A stretch of 64,000 nt of DNA, taken from contig NZ_CP036132.1 of the NCBI RefSeq assembly GCF_018742245.1, forward strand, positions 5,050,972-5,114,971. The letters run 5' to 3'. Of this stretch, positions 46,842 to 57,149 are shown piece by piece. Every line of letters begins with the position of its first letter. Positions within the stretch are counted from its first letter, which is position 1. This DNA comes from Bacillus mycoides (GTDB lineage Bacteria; Bacillota; Bacilli; Bacillales; Bacillaceae_G). Below the pieces are notes generated by a model. It had not been told where the DNA came from and searched no databases. It worked only from the letters and a program-made list of their open reading frames with translations. The position numbers were made by a program, and so were the translations under genes.

Positions 46842-48811
46842 GATTGTGTGCCTCCCTGTAAATAGTCATCAATAACAAATCGAAGCTTCTCCTCCGCTTC
46901 ATCTACTGTAACATTTTTCATTTGTGTGGCTGCATTTGTTAAATGCCCGCCACCTCCTAAATTTTCCATAATTAGCTGTACATTCAATTCACCTAAAGAT
47001 CTACCACTAATTCCAATGAAATTTTCTCCACGTTTTGCAATAACAAATGATGCAATGATACCTGTCATTGTCAATAATGTGTCTGCTGATTGTGCAATAA
47101 GTACTTGGTCATAATATTCATCACCATCAACTTTAGCAATCGCAATTCCATTTTTATAAATGTACGCATTTTTAATGGCTTTTGCAACTCGTAAATACTG
47201 ACCCATATCTTCTTTTAAAAGTTCTTGTACAAGTACAGTGTCTGCGCCATGCGAGCGTAAATAAGAAGCGGCATCAAATGTACGAGCGCCTGTACGGAAT
47301 GTAAAACTTTTCGTATCAACAATAATACCAGCTAACAATGCCGTTGCTTCTAACATGGTCATCTTTAAATTTTTCGGTTGATACTCAAGTAACTCTGTAA
47401 CAAGCTCTGCCGTTGAAGAAGCGTATGGCTCCATATAAACAAGTAATGGATCTTCAATGAAATCTTCTCCACGGCGATGATGGTCAATAACTACTACATT
47501 TTCAATCTTATGTAACAGTTTTTCATCCATCACCATTGAAGGTTTATGCGTATCAACAACAACAAGTAATGAATCATCATTTGCAAATTCCATCGCTTGC
47601 CCTGGTGTAATAAAATGTGACCATAACTCTTCATTTTGTTTCACTTTATCCATCAAACGTTTGATTCCTTTATCAGAATCATTTTCATCTAATACAATAT
47701 ATCCTTTGCGCTCATTTAATTGAGCTACCTTTAAAATACCAATCGCTGCACCAATCGCATCCATATCAGGGGCTCTATGCCCCATTATAATGACATTACT
47801 GCTTTCTAATACTAAATCCTTTAATGCATGCGAAATAACTCTAGCACGTACACGAGTACGCTTTTCGACCGGGTTCGTCTTGCCACCGTAAAACTTAACT
47901 TTACCCGTTGCTTGTTTAATAGCTACTTGGTCTCCTCCTCGTCCTAATGCAAGGTCTAAACCAGATTGAGCCATCGCTCCAAGCTCCGATAAAGGTAAAT
48001 CACCTGAGCCAACACCAACACTTAATGTAAGTGGTATATTCCTTTTTGACGTTTCTTCACGCACTTGATCCAAAATACTAAATTTCCCTTTCTCCATTTG
48101 CGCTAAAATACTTTCATTTAGTACAACGAAGAATCTTTCTGAAGATGCACGTTTCAAATATGCACCATACTTAACGGCCCATTCATTTAGACGTGACGTC
48201 ACAAGACTTGTTATATTCGTACGTAATTGATCATCTAACCCTTGTGTAACTTCATCGTAATTATCTAAATAAATAACAGCCAAAACAGTGCGCTGATCCT
48301 CATACATTTTTTCAATCTCTGTTTGCTCAGTTACATCAAAAAAATAAATTAGTTTTTCTTCTTTCCTTACAAACACACGGAACTTCCGACTATTTAAAGA
48401 TACTATATCATCAGAAGTCTCTCCTTTAATAAAAAGGAGTAATGTTTCTGATACATCGTACAGATGCCACCCAGCTAATGCGTGTTGCCCCAAACATGAA
48501 GACAAGTAAGGATTTGCCCAATCAATCCCATACTCCTTATTGTATAACAATATACCAATTGGCATCTGGTTGAATGCTTCGTTACTCACTTTTTTTACCC
48601 TAGTAATCATATCTGTCGTATACTTTTCAAAGTTCCTTTGAAAGGTAAGTTCAAATCGTATAACTAAAAAGAAAACGATGCTAAAAACAAAAAAGGAAGA
48701 TATCCCCATAATTAAGTGGAAATAACAGAGAATCGAGATTAGCACCAACACAAAAAATGCCAATACGTAAACAGGATATAAAAACCACTGTTTCTTATAA
48801 AATTCAGGCAT
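46838..48811 (-). CDS. gdpP: c-di-AMP phosphodiesterase GdpP (YybT)
   Basis: A 657-residue membrane enzyme degrading c-di-AMP to pApA. Two helices (about 10-55), a haem-binding-type PAS (about 85-150), a degenerate GGDEF domain (about 170-300), and a DHH/DHHA1 module with [35 protein letters not shown] and [10 protein letters not shown]. It controls c-di-AMP, hence potassium, osmotic balance and beta-lactam tolerance. GGAGTT precedes the ATG. Confidence 0.97.
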   Translation of the reverse strand: MPEFYKKQWFLYPVYVLAFFVLVLISILCYFHLIMGISSFFVFSIVFFLVIRFELTFQRNFEKYTTDMITRVKKVSNEAFNQMPIGILLYNKEYGIDWANPYLSSCLGQHALAGWHLYDVSETLLLFIKGETSDDIVSLNSRKFRVFVRKEEKLIYFFDVTEQTEIEKMYEDQRTVLAVIYLDNYDEVTQGLDDQLRTNITSLVTSRLNEWAVKYGAYLKRASSERFFVVLNESILAQMEKGKFSILDQVREETSKRNIPLTLSVGVGSGDLPLSELGAMAQSGLDLALGRGGDQVAIKQATGKVKFYGGKTNPVEKRTRVRARVISHALKDLVLESSNVIIMGHRAPDMDAIGAAIGILKVAQLNERKGYIVLDENDSDKGIKRLMDKVKQNEELWSHFITPGQAMEFANDDSLLVVVDTHKPSMVMDEKLLHKIENVVVIDHHRRGEDFIEDPLLVYMEPYASSTAELVTELLEYQPKNLKMTMLEATALLAGIIVDTKSFTFRTGARTFDAASYLRSHGADTVLVQELLKEDMGQYLRVAKAIKNAYIYKNGIAIAKVDGDEYYDQVLIAQSADTLLTMTGIIASFVIAKRGENFIGISGRSLGELNVQLIMENLGGGGHLTNAATQMKNVTVDEAEEKLRFVIDDYLQGGTQS

Positions 48812-48822
48812 GTATACAACTC

Positions 48823-48860
48823 CTATAAAGTAAAACTAACTCACCTTCCAGTTAGTTAAA
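48823..48860 (-). promoter_or_regulatory. Hairpin in yybS-gdpP gap
   Basis: AACTAAC/GTTAGTT inverted repeat next to a truncated copy of the ATAAAGTAAAACT motif, in the 78-base gap upstream of gdpP. It may be an mRNA stem between the two genes. Confidence 0.35.
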
Positions 48861-48889
48861 CAAATTAAAATAGTGTAAGGAATATTATT

Positions 48890-49825
48890 TTATTCCCCTA
48901 TTTTAGAACGCAATGAAATCCCTAAATCAATTATACCTAAGATTGTCACAAGAGGAAACAGCATTGGAATAAACATACATATAATAAAACTAATAATAGG
49001 AATACCTCTCGTAAAACCTTTTCTGTGTGCTAAAAAGGTGATAAACGTTAACCCTTGCAAGACGAGCAGCAAAGCAAAGATTACATATAGGTTAGAAAAT
49101 ACCATATGTAAATATGATGTTGGTTCTACTTTTATAAAAGTTGCTAACAAAATAAATATGACGTAATACCAGACAATACTCTTTGGCAATTGTATATCTT
49201 TAAATTTAGGCCAAGGTGTAACGTCGTGCTTTAACTTTCTCAAAACACTACCTGATATTAGCACTGTAATCCAAGAAAAACATACAGAAACTAGCACAAG
49301 TATACTTGGAAGTAACGTTTGTGATATATCATTCATTTGTGCAAGTAACTCTTTTTGTTCCTTACTAACTGGCATACCAGCAGCATTTGCTATCTTTTCA
49401 CTTTGCGCCACGCTTTCACTAAATATATTTTGCATTTGCTTCATTAAATCTATGTTGAAAAATTTTATACTTCCAACATAAATGAGCATTATACCAATTA
49501 AATACGCAAGCGTTCCAGCTATCAATATCTCCACTGGTTTTTTCCCTTTTTTATACATATATCCTAATACGACACCTATTAACCCAAACATCACTGTCTT
49601 TATGAGACCAATCGGCTGACTCACAATAACTGTAATAAAAAGTGCCGCTACAAAAATCACGAGTATATTAGATAGTTTATGTCTTACTGTTAATAATATA
49701 AATGGTAACGGCAACACAAACGTTACCATTGTGCCTAAAATTGGAACATACCTAGATACAAGTAACAAAATAGCATATGTAGCCAATAACGCTGCACCCT
49801 CAGTAATAAATCTTGTATTTTTCAT
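48890..49825 (-). CDS. yybS: YybS-family DUF2232 membrane protein
   Basis: A 311-residue polytopic protein with about eight helices of the DUF2232 family, always next to gdpP in Bacillus. Function is unknown; the fold resembles ECF-type membrane S components. Two tandem ATGs follow GAGG; the second has the better spacing. Confidence 0.88.
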   Translation of the reverse strand: MKNTRFITEGAALLATYAILLLVSRYVPILGTMVTFVLPLPFILLTVRHKLSNILVIFVAALFITVIVSQPIGLIKTVMFGLIGVVLGYMYKKGKKPVEILIAGTLAYLIGIMLIYVGSIKFFNIDLMKQMQNIFSESVAQSEKIANAAGMPVSKEQKELLAQMNDISQTLLPSILVLVSVCFSWITVLISGSVLRKLKHDVTPWPKFKDIQLPKSIVWYYVIFILLATFIKVEPTSYLHMVFSNLYVIFALLLVLQGLTFITFLAHRKGFTRGIPIISFIICMFIPMLFPLVTILGIIDLGISLRSKIGE

Positions 49826-49862
49826 CATCTAACCTCTCTCTCAAAAAAAGAAAAGCATAGCA

Positions 49863-49899
49863 AAATGCACAGTAGAGTCCGACTCTACTGTGCATTTCA
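49863..49899 (-). terminator. Terminator of the rpsF-ssb-rpsR operon
   Basis: Seventeen-base arms (AAATGCACAGTAGAGTC and complement) with a one-base loop; T-rich in the minus direction. Confidence 0.85.
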
Positions 49900-49906
49900 T
49901 ACGCTA

Positions 49907-50161
<255 letters not shown>

Positions 50162-50184
50162 TTAAAAATATCCGATTCATACCA

Positions 50185-50703
50185 TTAAAATGGTAAATCG
50201 TCGTCCGAAATGTCAATCGGTTGACCAACATTCGAAAATGGATCGTCATTCTTCGTAAATCCAGAGTTACCAGTGTTACCTGAGTTACCGGGATTACTAG
50301 ATTGACCAAATGGGTTAGAGCTTTGGTTACCGAAACCAGCTCCTGATGGTTGCTGATTGAATGAACCACGTTGCTCCCCACCGCCATTACGCGGCTCTAA
50401 AAATTGTACGCTCTCCGCAAGAACTTCTGTTACATATACACGTTTACCATCTTGTCCATCGTAATTACGAGTTTGAAGACGTCCGTCTACGCCTGCTAAG
50501 CTACCTTTTTTCAAATAATTTGCCACGTTTTCTGCTTGTTTACGCCATATTACACAATTAATAAAGTCAGCTTCACGCTCACCTTGTTGATTCGCAAATG
50601 CGCGATTCACAGCTAACGTAAAAGTAGCTACTGCAACACCATTGGGCGTGTAACGTAAGTCAGGGTCCTTAGTTAAACGACCAACGAGGATAACACGATT
50701 CAT
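50185..50703 (-). CDS. ssb: Single-stranded DNA-binding protein
   Basis: 172 residues. OB-fold domain (1-105, [22 protein letters not shown]), a Gly/Asn/Gln-rich linker and the acidic tip DISDDDLPF that recruits replication and repair proteins. The ATG after GGGAGAG is chosen. Placed between S6 and S18, as in all Bacillus. Confidence 0.98.
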   Translation of the reverse strand: MNRVILVGRLTKDPDLRYTPNGVAVATFTLAVNRAFANQQGEREADFINCVIWRKQAENVANYLKKGSLAGVDGRLQTRNYDGQDGKRVYVTEVLAESVQFLEPRNGGGEQRGSFNQQPSGAGFGNQSSNPFGQSSNPGNSGNTGNSGFTKNDDPFSNVGQPIDISDDDLPF

Positions 50704-50732
50704 CAATCGAACCACTCTCCCTTATATATCAA

Positions 50733-51023
50733 TTATTTTTCTTCTTCTTTAACAACGATATGACGAAGGATGTCTTCGTTGATCTTAGCTAAACGGTCGA
50801 ATTCGTTAATCGCTTCTGCGTTAGAGTTCACGTTTAAGATCATGTAGAAACCTTCACGTAAGTCGTTGATTTCGTAAGCTAAACGACGCTTACCCCACTC
50901 TTTCGTGTTAATGATTTCTGCACCATTGTTTGTTAAAACACCTGCAAAACGTTCAACTAAAGCTTTTTGAGCTTCTTCTTCAACGCCAGGACGAATGATG
51001 TACATAATTTCGTACTTTCTCAT
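50733..51023 (-). CDS. rpsF: 30S ribosomal protein S6
   Basis: 96 residues, [16 protein letters not shown] start. It binds S18. AAAGGAGG lies before the ATG, inside a leader hairpin that can hide it (see the leader). Confidence 0.98.
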   Translation of the reverse strand: MRKYEIMYIIRPGVEEEAQKALVERFAGVLTNNGAEIINTKEWGKRRLAYEINDLREGFYMILNVNSNAEAINEFDRLAKINEDILRHIVVKEEEK

Positions 51024-51034
51024 TACACTTTCAC

Positions 51035-51071
51035 CTCCTTTTGGTCTAAACGGCCCATAATGGGCAAGGAG
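51035..51071 (-). promoter_or_regulatory. S6:S18-type autoregulatory leader of rpsF
   Basis: CTCCTT (minus strand, 51066-51071) pairs with the Shine-Dalgarno AAGGAG (51035-51040). Inside is a hairpin GCCC/GGGC (51053-51065) followed by CCG, the feature recognised by the S6-S18 complex in the known leader motif. Binding would keep the RBS closed. Confidence 0.7.
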
Positions 51072-51149
51072 CAATTAATTTATAGTAATTACTCACGAGT
51101 TTAGATTATATCATAGTAAGTTATATGAATCAACTCACCAATACGTAAA

Positions 51150-51183
51150 AAACTTGGCAAACATATAATATATTTGCCAAGTC
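51150..51183 (-). terminator. ychF terminator
   Basis: CTTGGCAAA/TTTGCCAAG with inner TAT/ATA pairs, then TTTTTT in the minus direction. Confidence 0.9.
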
Positions 51184-51214
51184 CATATCTTTATTTTTCC
51201 TAGGAAATATTAAA

Positions 51215-52315
51215 TTAAACGTTAAAGCGGAAGTGCATAACATCTCCGTCTTTTACGATATACTCTTTTCCTTCTAAACGTACTTTTCCAGCTTCTTTTG
51301 CAGCTGTCATAGAGCCATTTGTCATTAAATCAGTATAAGAAACTGTTTCCGCACGAATAAATCCACGTTCAAAGTCCGTATGAATAACACCAGCACATTG
51401 TGGTGCTTTCATACCTTGTTTAAACGTCCATGCACGTACTTCTTGCACACCAGCTGTGAAGTAAGTAGCAAGTCCTAATAAGTCATATGCAGCGCGAATT
51501 AATTGATCTAAACCAGATTCTTCAATACCTAGTTCTTCAAGGAATACTTTCTTCTCTTCCTCATCTAACTCAGCAATTTCTGATTCGATTTTTGCACATA
51601 CAACAATTACTTGTGAATTTTCATTTGCTGCAAATTCTTTTACCATTTGTACATATTTATTGTCAGAAGGATCCATAATATCATCTTCACTTACGTTTGC
51701 TACGTATAGCATTTCTTTCGTTGTAAGTAAATGAAGGCCTTTAACAATCTTCATTTGCTCTTCTGTAAATTCAACAGTACGAGCTGGTTTTCCCTCTTCG
51801 AAAGCTTCTTTTAAACGAACTAAAATTTCATGCTCATATACAGCTTCTTTATCTTTTTGTCTTGCTAACTTCGCAACTCGTTCGATACGTTTATCAACAG
51901 ATTCCAAATCCGCTAAGATTAGCTCTAAGTTGATTGTTTCAATGTCATCAATTGGATCTACTTTTCCTGAAACATGCGTAATATTTTCATCTTCAAAACA
52001 ACGAACAACTTGGCAAATTGCATCTACTTGACGAATGTGAGATAAGAATTTATTTCCTAACCCTTCACCTTTACTCGCACCTTTTACGATACCTGCGATA
52101 TCAGTAAATTCGAATACAGTTGGAACAGTTTTTTTCGGTTCTACTAATTCCGTTAATTTATTTAAACGCTCATCTGGTACTTCTACAATCCCTACGTTTG
52201 GATCGATTGTACAGAATGGATAGTTCGCAGATTCTGCTCCTGCTTGTGTAATTGCATTAAATAAAGTGGACTTCCCTACGTTAGGTAATCCAACAATCCC
52301 AGCCGTTAATCCCAT
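51215..52315 (-). CDS. ychF: Redox/ribosome-associated ATPase YchF (OLA1 family)
   Basis: A 366-residue Obg-family P-loop protein that prefers ATP. GLPNVGKSTLFNA (G1), DIAGIVKGAS (G3), a coiled-coil insertion, and a C-terminal TGS domain (about 280-366). It binds ribosomes and responds to oxidative stress. The ATG after AGGAGTG is chosen. Confidence 0.97.
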   Translation of the reverse strand: MGLTAGIVGLPNVGKSTLFNAITQAGAESANYPFCTIDPNVGIVEVPDERLNKLTELVEPKKTVPTVFEFTDIAGIVKGASKGEGLGNKFLSHIRQVDAICQVVRCFEDENITHVSGKVDPIDDIETINLELILADLESVDKRIERVAKLARQKDKEAVYEHEILVRLKEAFEEGKPARTVEFTEEQMKIVKGLHLLTTKEMLYVANVSEDDIMDPSDNKYVQMVKEFAANENSQVIVVCAKIESEIAELDEEEKKVFLEELGIEESGLDQLIRAAYDLLGLATYFTAGVQEVRAWTFKQGMKAPQCAGVIHTDFERGFIRAETVSYTDLMTNGSMTAAKEAGKVRLEGKEYIVKDGDVMHFRFNV

Positions 52316-52385
52316 ATTTTTCACTCCTATGTCTCAATCTTTCATCATTATAGATAGTAACGAAAAAAATGACAAGTTTCCACCA

Positions 52386-52428
52386 AATGAAAAAAAGCAA
52401 CGGCTGTCTACTGCAGCTGTTGCTTTTT
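52386..52428 (-). terminator. Terminator after DUF951 gene
   Basis: AAAAAGCAAC/GTTGCTTTTT with inner GCTG/CAGC pairs. Confidence 0.85.
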
Positions 52429-52430
52429 CA

Positions 52431-52628
52431 CTATTCTTCATGCTTCACAAGTATTTTTTTTACCTTACGATCAAACTCTCTTCGAGGAATCATTACCGAA
52501 TGGTCACACCCCTCGCACTTAACGCGGATATCCATTCCCATACGAATAATCTTCCAGCGATTTTCACCACATGGATGGGCTTTCTTCATTTCCACAACAT
52601 CGTACAAGTTATATTGCTTTTGCTCCAT
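52431..52628 (-). CDS. DUF951 family protein (YyzM)
   Basis: 65 residues: YDVVEMKKAHPCGENRW, IIRMGMDIRVKCEGCDHSVMIPRREFDRK. The Cys residues (HPCG and KCEGC) suggest a small zinc-binding or nucleic-acid-binding beta fold. Conserved at this place in Firmicutes; function unknown. It follows mscS by 20 bases and is likely co-transcribed. Confidence 0.88.
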   Translation of the reverse strand: MEQKQYNLYDVVEMKKAHPCGENRWKIIRMGMDIRVKCEGCDHSVMIPRREFDRKVKKILVKHEE

Positions 52629-52648
52629 TCTCCAAATCCCTCCCACTA

Positions 52649-53506
52649 TTAAATTGCTTTTTCACTAACTAATTCTTCGCGACTATATAAAACCATACGT
52701 GGGTATGGAATTTCAATCCCATGTAAATCAAGACGATTTTTAATCTCTTTGCGAAGAGCCCTCGCAATAACTGCATGCTGCATCGGCTCAACTTCAGCAA
52801 TAACACGTAATACAACTTCAGACGCTGCCAATGTTTGAACACCTAGCAATTGAGGTGTTGTTACCATCTTCTCATATTTTTCTGGTAATTCAACTAATAA
52901 ATCTTCAATAACTTGCTCCGCTCGTACTATATCACTTTCATAAGAAATAGATACATCAACAAATGCTACACTATTGCTAACGGAAAAGTTCGTTACTTGT
53001 ACAATACTACCATTTGGTATTATATGAATTTCACCTGTCCAGCTCTTCATCTTCGTTGTACGTAGTCCTATTTCCAAAACGGTTCCTTCAAATTGACCTA
53101 TCCTTACATAATCACCTACTGAAAATTGATCCTCTAACAAAATAAATAATCCTGTAATAACATCTTTAACTAAACTTTGTGCACCAAAACCGACTGCTAA
53201 ACCAATTACCCCAGCACCGGCTAATAGACCTGACGCATTAATATCAAACACACCTAAAATTGCAATTAACATAATGAACATAACAACGTATGCCACAATA
53301 TTTTCAAGCAACTTCGCTACCGTAACTGTACGACGTTCTGAAATTTGAATCGGCGAACGGCTTCCCATACGAAACGCATTTCGTACAATTGCCCTCGCAA
53401 CTCGCACAACGATTGCACCAAGTATTAAAATAACGATTATTTTTAGTGATTTCACACCTATATTCGTCCAATCAATGGACTGAAACCATTTCAACGCTAA
53501 ATCCAT
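52649..53506 (-). CDS. mscS: Small-conductance mechanosensitive channel (MscS family)
   Basis: A 285-residue channel with three N-terminal helices; the pore-lining TM3 is LLAGAGVIGLAVGFGAQSLVKDVITG, followed by the beta domain (VGDYVRIGQFEGTVLEIGLRTTKM) and a C-terminal alpha/beta part. It opens on hypo-osmotic shock. Start ATG follows AGAGGGAC. Confidence 0.93.
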   Translation of the reverse strand: MDLALKWFQSIDWTNIGVKSLKIIVILILGAIVVRVARAIVRNAFRMGSRSPIQISERRTVTVAKLLENIVAYVVMFIMLIAILGVFDINASGLLAGAGVIGLAVGFGAQSLVKDVITGLFILLEDQFSVGDYVRIGQFEGTVLEIGLRTTKMKSWTGEIHIIPNGSIVQVTNFSVSNSVAFVDVSISYESDIVRAEQVIEDLLVELPEKYEKMVTTPQLLGVQTLAASEVVLRVIAEVEPMQHAVIARALRKEIKNRLDLHGIEIPYPRMVLYSREELVSEKAI

Positions 53507-53766
53507 GTCCCTCTACCTCTCCAGCTAAAATTTCTTTTTAGTTATCCTTATTATTGTATCAGAACTCTCTCTGATTTCTGAAAAAAATTTATGACTTTAA
53601 TTCCATTTGTTAACTTCCATTCAGGTATAAAATGAAACGAATATATATATACTAGTACTATTATTTCTGTTTTCATTCACAGTTTGCAAAAAGTATGCAC
53701 TTATAATTTTCCATTTCATACACCATATAACATATTGTGAAAATTTATTAAAAGGATGGGTGCTTC

Positions 53767-54363
53767 ATGAATATTAGAAGTTTTCGCTTACCTTTTTTTG
53801 AAAAAGAAACTCAAAATGTTATGCATCATGACTTAGAAGCCTCTGAGACAATCAGTAATTTCTTACTTTCCCATATTCCCATTAAGACTAATATGCCACT
53901 CATTCTCGTTTGTATCGGAACAGACCGTTCCACCGGTGATGCACTTGGTCCATTAGTTGGTACTAAACTAGAACAAATTGAAATCAAAAACCTTCAAGTA
54001 TTCGGCACACTAGACGAACCAATACATGCACTAAACTTAGAAGATAAAATTCAGAATATACAGAAAGAAAACCCTACTTCATTTATTATTGCTGTTGATG
54101 CATGTTTAGGAAAATCTCAAAGTATCGGTTCTATAACTACCGGAAAGGGCCCCAGTAAACCTGGAGCTGCGATGAATAAGAAATTACCTGAAATTGGTGA
54201 TCTGCATATTCATGGCATCGTAAATTTAAATGGTTTCATGGAGTTTTTCGTACTTCAAAATACAAGACTAAGTTTAGTCATGAAGATGGCTGATGTAATT
54301 GCACAAAGTATAAAAGAAACAGACCAAAAATTATCTGCATTAAAAAAAGCAAACCATCTATAA
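53767..54363 (+). CDS. yyaC: Spore protease-like protein YyaC
   Basis: A 198-residue protein of the YyaC family, related to the germination protease GPR fold (LVCIGTDRSTGDALGPLVGT; FIIAVDACLGKSQSIGS; TGKGPSKPGAAMNKKLP). In B. subtilis it is forespore-expressed. AAAGGAT precedes the ATG. It is convergent with spo0J and the last codons form part of the shared terminator. Confidence 0.92.
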   Translation: MNIRSFRLPFFEKETQNVMHHDLEASETISNFLLSHIPIKTNMPLILVCIGTDRSTGDALGPLVGTKLEQIEIKNLQVFGTLDEPIHALNLEDKIQNIQKENPTSFIIAVDACLGKSQSIGSITTGKGPSKPGAAMNKKLPEIGDLHIHGIVNLNGFMEFFVLQNTRLSLVMKMADVIAQSIKETDQKLSALKKANHL

Positions 54364-54388
54364 ACAATAAGATGGTTTGCTTTTTAAT
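54344..54388. terminator. Bidirectional terminator, yyaC / spo0J
   Basis: AAAGCAAACCATCT/AGATGGTTTGCTTT; it includes the yyaC stop and reaches the spo0J stop. Confidence 0.9.
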
Positions 54389-55235
54389 TTCCCTTTGATA
54401 ATAATTCTAAAATTCGATTTAAATCTTCTTTATTAAAAAATTCGATTTCGATTTTACCTTTTTCTTTTTTCGTTTCTTTGATTTTTACATCCGTACCAAA
54501 CTTTTCTCTTAAAAATGTTTCACGCTCTACAAAAAATATATTTCTTTCTTTTTTCACTTGTTGTGTTTCACGTGAAACACGTTGATTAATTTCCTGGACA
54601 ATTTGTTCCAATTGGCGAACATTCAGTCCTTCTTTTTCAATTCGCTTCAATAAAGATTTCAACTGTTCTTCATCTTTTATTGTAAGTAAAGTTCTTCCAT
54701 GAGCCATTGAAAGCTGACCGTTTGCAATCATATCTTGAACGAATGAAGGGAGGCTTAACAATCGAGTATAATTTGCGATATAAGGCCTGCTTTTACCAAG
54801 ACGTTTTGCTAATTGTTCTTGTGTCACATTTAGCTCGTTCATTAACATCTGATATGCCATTGCCTCTTCCATAGGATTTAAATCTTCTCGTTGTAAGTTT
54901 TCAAGCAAAGCAAATTCCATCATTTGCTGCTCATTTAATTGCCTTACGACAGCAGGCACCTTCTCAAGTCCGGCCTCTTTAGCAGCACGATATCTTCTTT
55001 CACCCGCAACTATTTCATATCCTTTAATACTCTTTCGAGCAATTAACGGTTGCAATATACCGTGCTCTTTAATAGACGCCGCTAATTCCTGAATCGCTTC
55101 TTTATTGAAATGTTTACGTGGTTGATATGGATTCGGCCTTAATTCAGTTACGATAATCTCCTGAATCGTTTCTTCTTCTTTCACATCTAAATCTGGAAAA
55201 AACACATTGATTCCTCTTCCTAATCCCTTAGCCAC
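54384..55235 (-). CDS. spo0J: Chromosome partitioning protein ParB (Spo0J), CTP-dependent clamp
   Basis: 283 residues. N-terminal CTPase domain with GERRYRAA, ENLQRED; HTH domain with TQEQLAKRLGKSRPYIAN; C-terminal dimerisation domain ending IEIEFFNKEDLNRILELLSKGN. It loads at parS and spreads, recruiting SMC. The GTG giving MAKGLGRGIN fits the family; a TTG two codons upstream is ignored. The start overlaps the soj stop. A perfect parS lies within the gene. Confidence 0.97.
   Translation of the reverse strand: MAKGLGRGINVFFPDLDVKEEETIQEIIVTELRPNPYQPRKHFNKEAIQELAASIKEHGILQPLIARKSIKGYEIVAGERRYRAAKEAGLEKVPAVVRQLNEQQMMEFALLENLQREDLNPMEEAMAYQMLMNELNVTQEQLAKRLGKSRPYIANYTRLLSLPSFVQDMIANGQLSMAHGRTLLTIKDEEQLKSLLKRIEKEGLNVRQLEQIVQEINQRVSRETQQVKKERNIFFVERETFLREKFGTDVKIKETKKEKGKIEIEFFNKEDLNRILELLSKGN
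54564..54579. promoter_or_regulatory. parS: parS site (perfect)
   Basis: TGTTTCACGTGAAACA, identical to the bacterial parS consensus, inside spo0J as in B. subtilis. Confidence 0.97.
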
Positions 55236-55989
55236 CTGCAATCACTTCCTCTGCTAAATCTAAATATACTTCTGCTCCTCTTGATTTAGCGTCATACTGC
55301 ATAATTGGTTTTCCATGACTTGGTGCCTCACTTAAGCGAACATTACGAGGAATAATCGAACGATATACTTTATCCCTAAAGTATTTTTTCACTTCATCTA
55401 TAACTTGAATTCCTAAATTTGTACGAGCATCCAACATCGTTAACAATACACCTTGAATTGCTAAATTTTTATTTAAATGCTTTTGCACAAGTCGAACTGT
55501 ATTTAATAGCTGACTTAACCCTTCCAGCGCGTAATATTCACACTGTACAGGAATAATAACAGAATCTGCTGCTGTTAATGCATTAATCGTTAATAATCCT
55601 AAGGATGGGGGACAGTCAATAATAATATACTCATATTCATCACGAATTGGCTGTAATGCTCTTTGCAAGCGTACTTCCCGGGAAATGGTTGGTACCAATT
55701 CAATTTCAGCACCAGCCAATTGAATTGTAGCGGGTAAAACATCTAAGTTTTCAGTTGCGGTTTTCCGTATAACACCTTGAACATCTGCATCTTCGACAAG
55801 AACATTATAAATACATTGATCTAATTCAGACTTTTCAATCCCTACACCAGTCGTTGCATTTCCTTGAGCATCAATATCTACGAGAAGGACTTTTTTTCCT
55901 ACTTGTGCCAATCCAGCCCCTAAATTAACGGATGTTGTTGTTTTTCCAACACCGCCTTTTTGATTAGCAATAGCAATGATTTTTCCCAT
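55228..55989 (-). CDS. soj: Chromosome partitioning ATPase ParA (Soj)
   Basis: A 253-residue deviant Walker ATPase (ANQKGGVGKTT, residues 8-18). DIDAQGN and IIDCPPSLG are the other nucleotide motifs. With Spo0J it controls DnaA activity and origin segregation. The ATG giving MGKIIAIANQ is used. A Noc-site-like sequence lies within the gene. Confidence 0.98.
   Translation of the reverse strand: MGKIIAIANQKGGVGKTTTSVNLGAGLAQVGKKVLLVDIDAQGNATTGVGIEKSELDQCIYNVLVEDADVQGVIRKTATENLDVLPATIQLAGAEIELVPTISREVRLQRALQPIRDEYEYIIIDCPPSLGLLTINALTAADSVIIPVQCEYYALEGLSQLLNTVRLVQKHLNKNLAIQGVLLTMLDARTNLGIQVIDEVKKYFRDKVYRSIIPRNVRLSEAPSHGKPIMQYDAKSRGAEVYLDLAEEVIAGG
55673..55686. promoter_or_regulatory. Candidate Noc-binding site in soj
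   Basis: ACTTCCCGGGAAAT matches the B. subtilis Noc consensus ATTTCCCGGGAAAT at 13 of 14 positions. Confidence 0.7.
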
Positions 55990-56130
55990 GATGTCACCTA
56001 CTTTCAACCTTTCTTATTCTAGAAACAATTATATTTATTGTAACATGAAATAAAAGTTTTTCTTTTACGTCCTTATTAAACTTCAAAATTTATTTCTAAA
56101 CTCCTTCTTGCTTTAACAAGAAAATATAGT

Positions 56131-56164
56131 AAAAGAGACCTCTCCAATAGGATAAGGTCTCTAG
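56131..56164 (-). terminator. noc terminator
   Basis: AGAGACCT/AGGTCTCT stem, T-run in the minus direction, just beyond the stop. Confidence 0.8.
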
Positions 56165-56171
56165 CACGTAA

Positions 56172-57044
56172 TTATTTTTTCTTCGGAATTTTAATCGTAA
56201 TTTGATAGTATTCATCAAACTCTTCTTCCGCAGAATTAACATTCAAACCACTGTTAGCAACCATTTGTAATGATTGTCTAATTGTGTTCATGGCAATTCT
56301 CGCATCTCGACTTACTGCTTTTTGCTTCGCTTTGCGCTTTGGTTTTACTTCTTCTAGTAACTTTGCAATTCGTTCTTCTGTTTGCTTTACATTCAATTGC
56401 TTCTCCACAATCTCTTGTAAAACCTTCAGTTGTAATTCCTCATTTTTCAAAGGAATAAGGGCGCGAGCATGCCGTTCTGTAATACTTTTTTCTAATAAGG
56501 CACTTTTGACTTCTTCAGGCAATTTTAATAATCGCAATTTATTTGCGACTGTCGATTGTCCTTTTCCAAGTCGTTGTGCCAATGCTTCTTGTGTTAAATT
56601 ATGTAACTCAATCAGCTTTTGATATGCCACAGCTTCCTCAATTGCTGTTAATTCCTCACGCTGCAAATTTTCAATTAACGCTACAGAAGCTGTCTCAGTA
56701 TCATTTAAATTCTTTATTATTGCAGGAACTTTTTCCCACCCTAACTTTGTTGCTGCGCGGAAACGCCTTTCCCCGGCAATAATCTCGTACTTATCATCCT
56801 CATACTGTCTCACAACAATCGGCTGGATAAGCCCATGTGTACGGATCGTTAATGCTAGCTCCTCAATACGTGCATCGTCAAAAACTGTCCGTGGTTGATA
56901 ACGGTTAGGGGTAATGTTTACTATCGGAATTTCCTGTATTTCTTCATATACCTTTTTAGCTATTTCTTCATGGCTTTCGTCTTGTAATTCGAATTCGCTC
57001 TCTTTATCTCCAAAGCCAAATAAACGAGAAAACGTATTTTTCAT
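56172..57044 (-). CDS. noc: Nucleoid occlusion protein Noc (ParB paralogue)
   Basis: A 290-residue ParB-family protein. The N-terminal amphipathic membrane-targeting stretch [15 protein letters not shown] is the Noc hallmark, followed by [16 protein letters not shown] and [22 protein letters not shown]. It blocks division over the nucleoid. A palindrome with parS half-sites lies just upstream. Confidence 0.96.
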   Translation of the reverse strand: MKNTFSRLFGFGDKESEFELQDESHEEIAKKVYEEIQEIPIVNITPNRYQPRTVFDDARIEELALTIRTHGLIQPIVVRQYEDDKYEIIAGERRFRAATKLGWEKVPAIIKNLNDTETASVALIENLQREELTAIEEAVAYQKLIELHNLTQEALAQRLGKGQSTVANKLRLLKLPEEVKSALLEKSITERHARALIPLKNEELQLKVLQEIVEKQLNVKQTEERIAKLLEEVKPKRKAKQKAVSRDARIAMNTIRQSLQMVANSGLNVNSAEEEFDEYYQITIKIPKKK

Positions 57045-57086
57045 ACATATTCCACCACCTTTTAGGCCTATTGACTGTTCTACATA

Positions 57087-57108
57087 AAATGTTTCCTATG
57101 AAACATTT
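57087..57108. promoter_or_regulatory. parS/Noc-like palindrome upstream of noc
   Basis: AAATGTTTC and its exact complement around CTAT. TGTTTC/GAAACA are complete parS half-sites but the CACGTG core is replaced by CCTATG; TTTCC also resembles a Noc half-site. It is 43 bases before the noc start. Confidence 0.55.
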
Positions 57109-57149
57109 ACGTTTTCATTTATATAATTTAATCTTACGTCTAATAAGAT

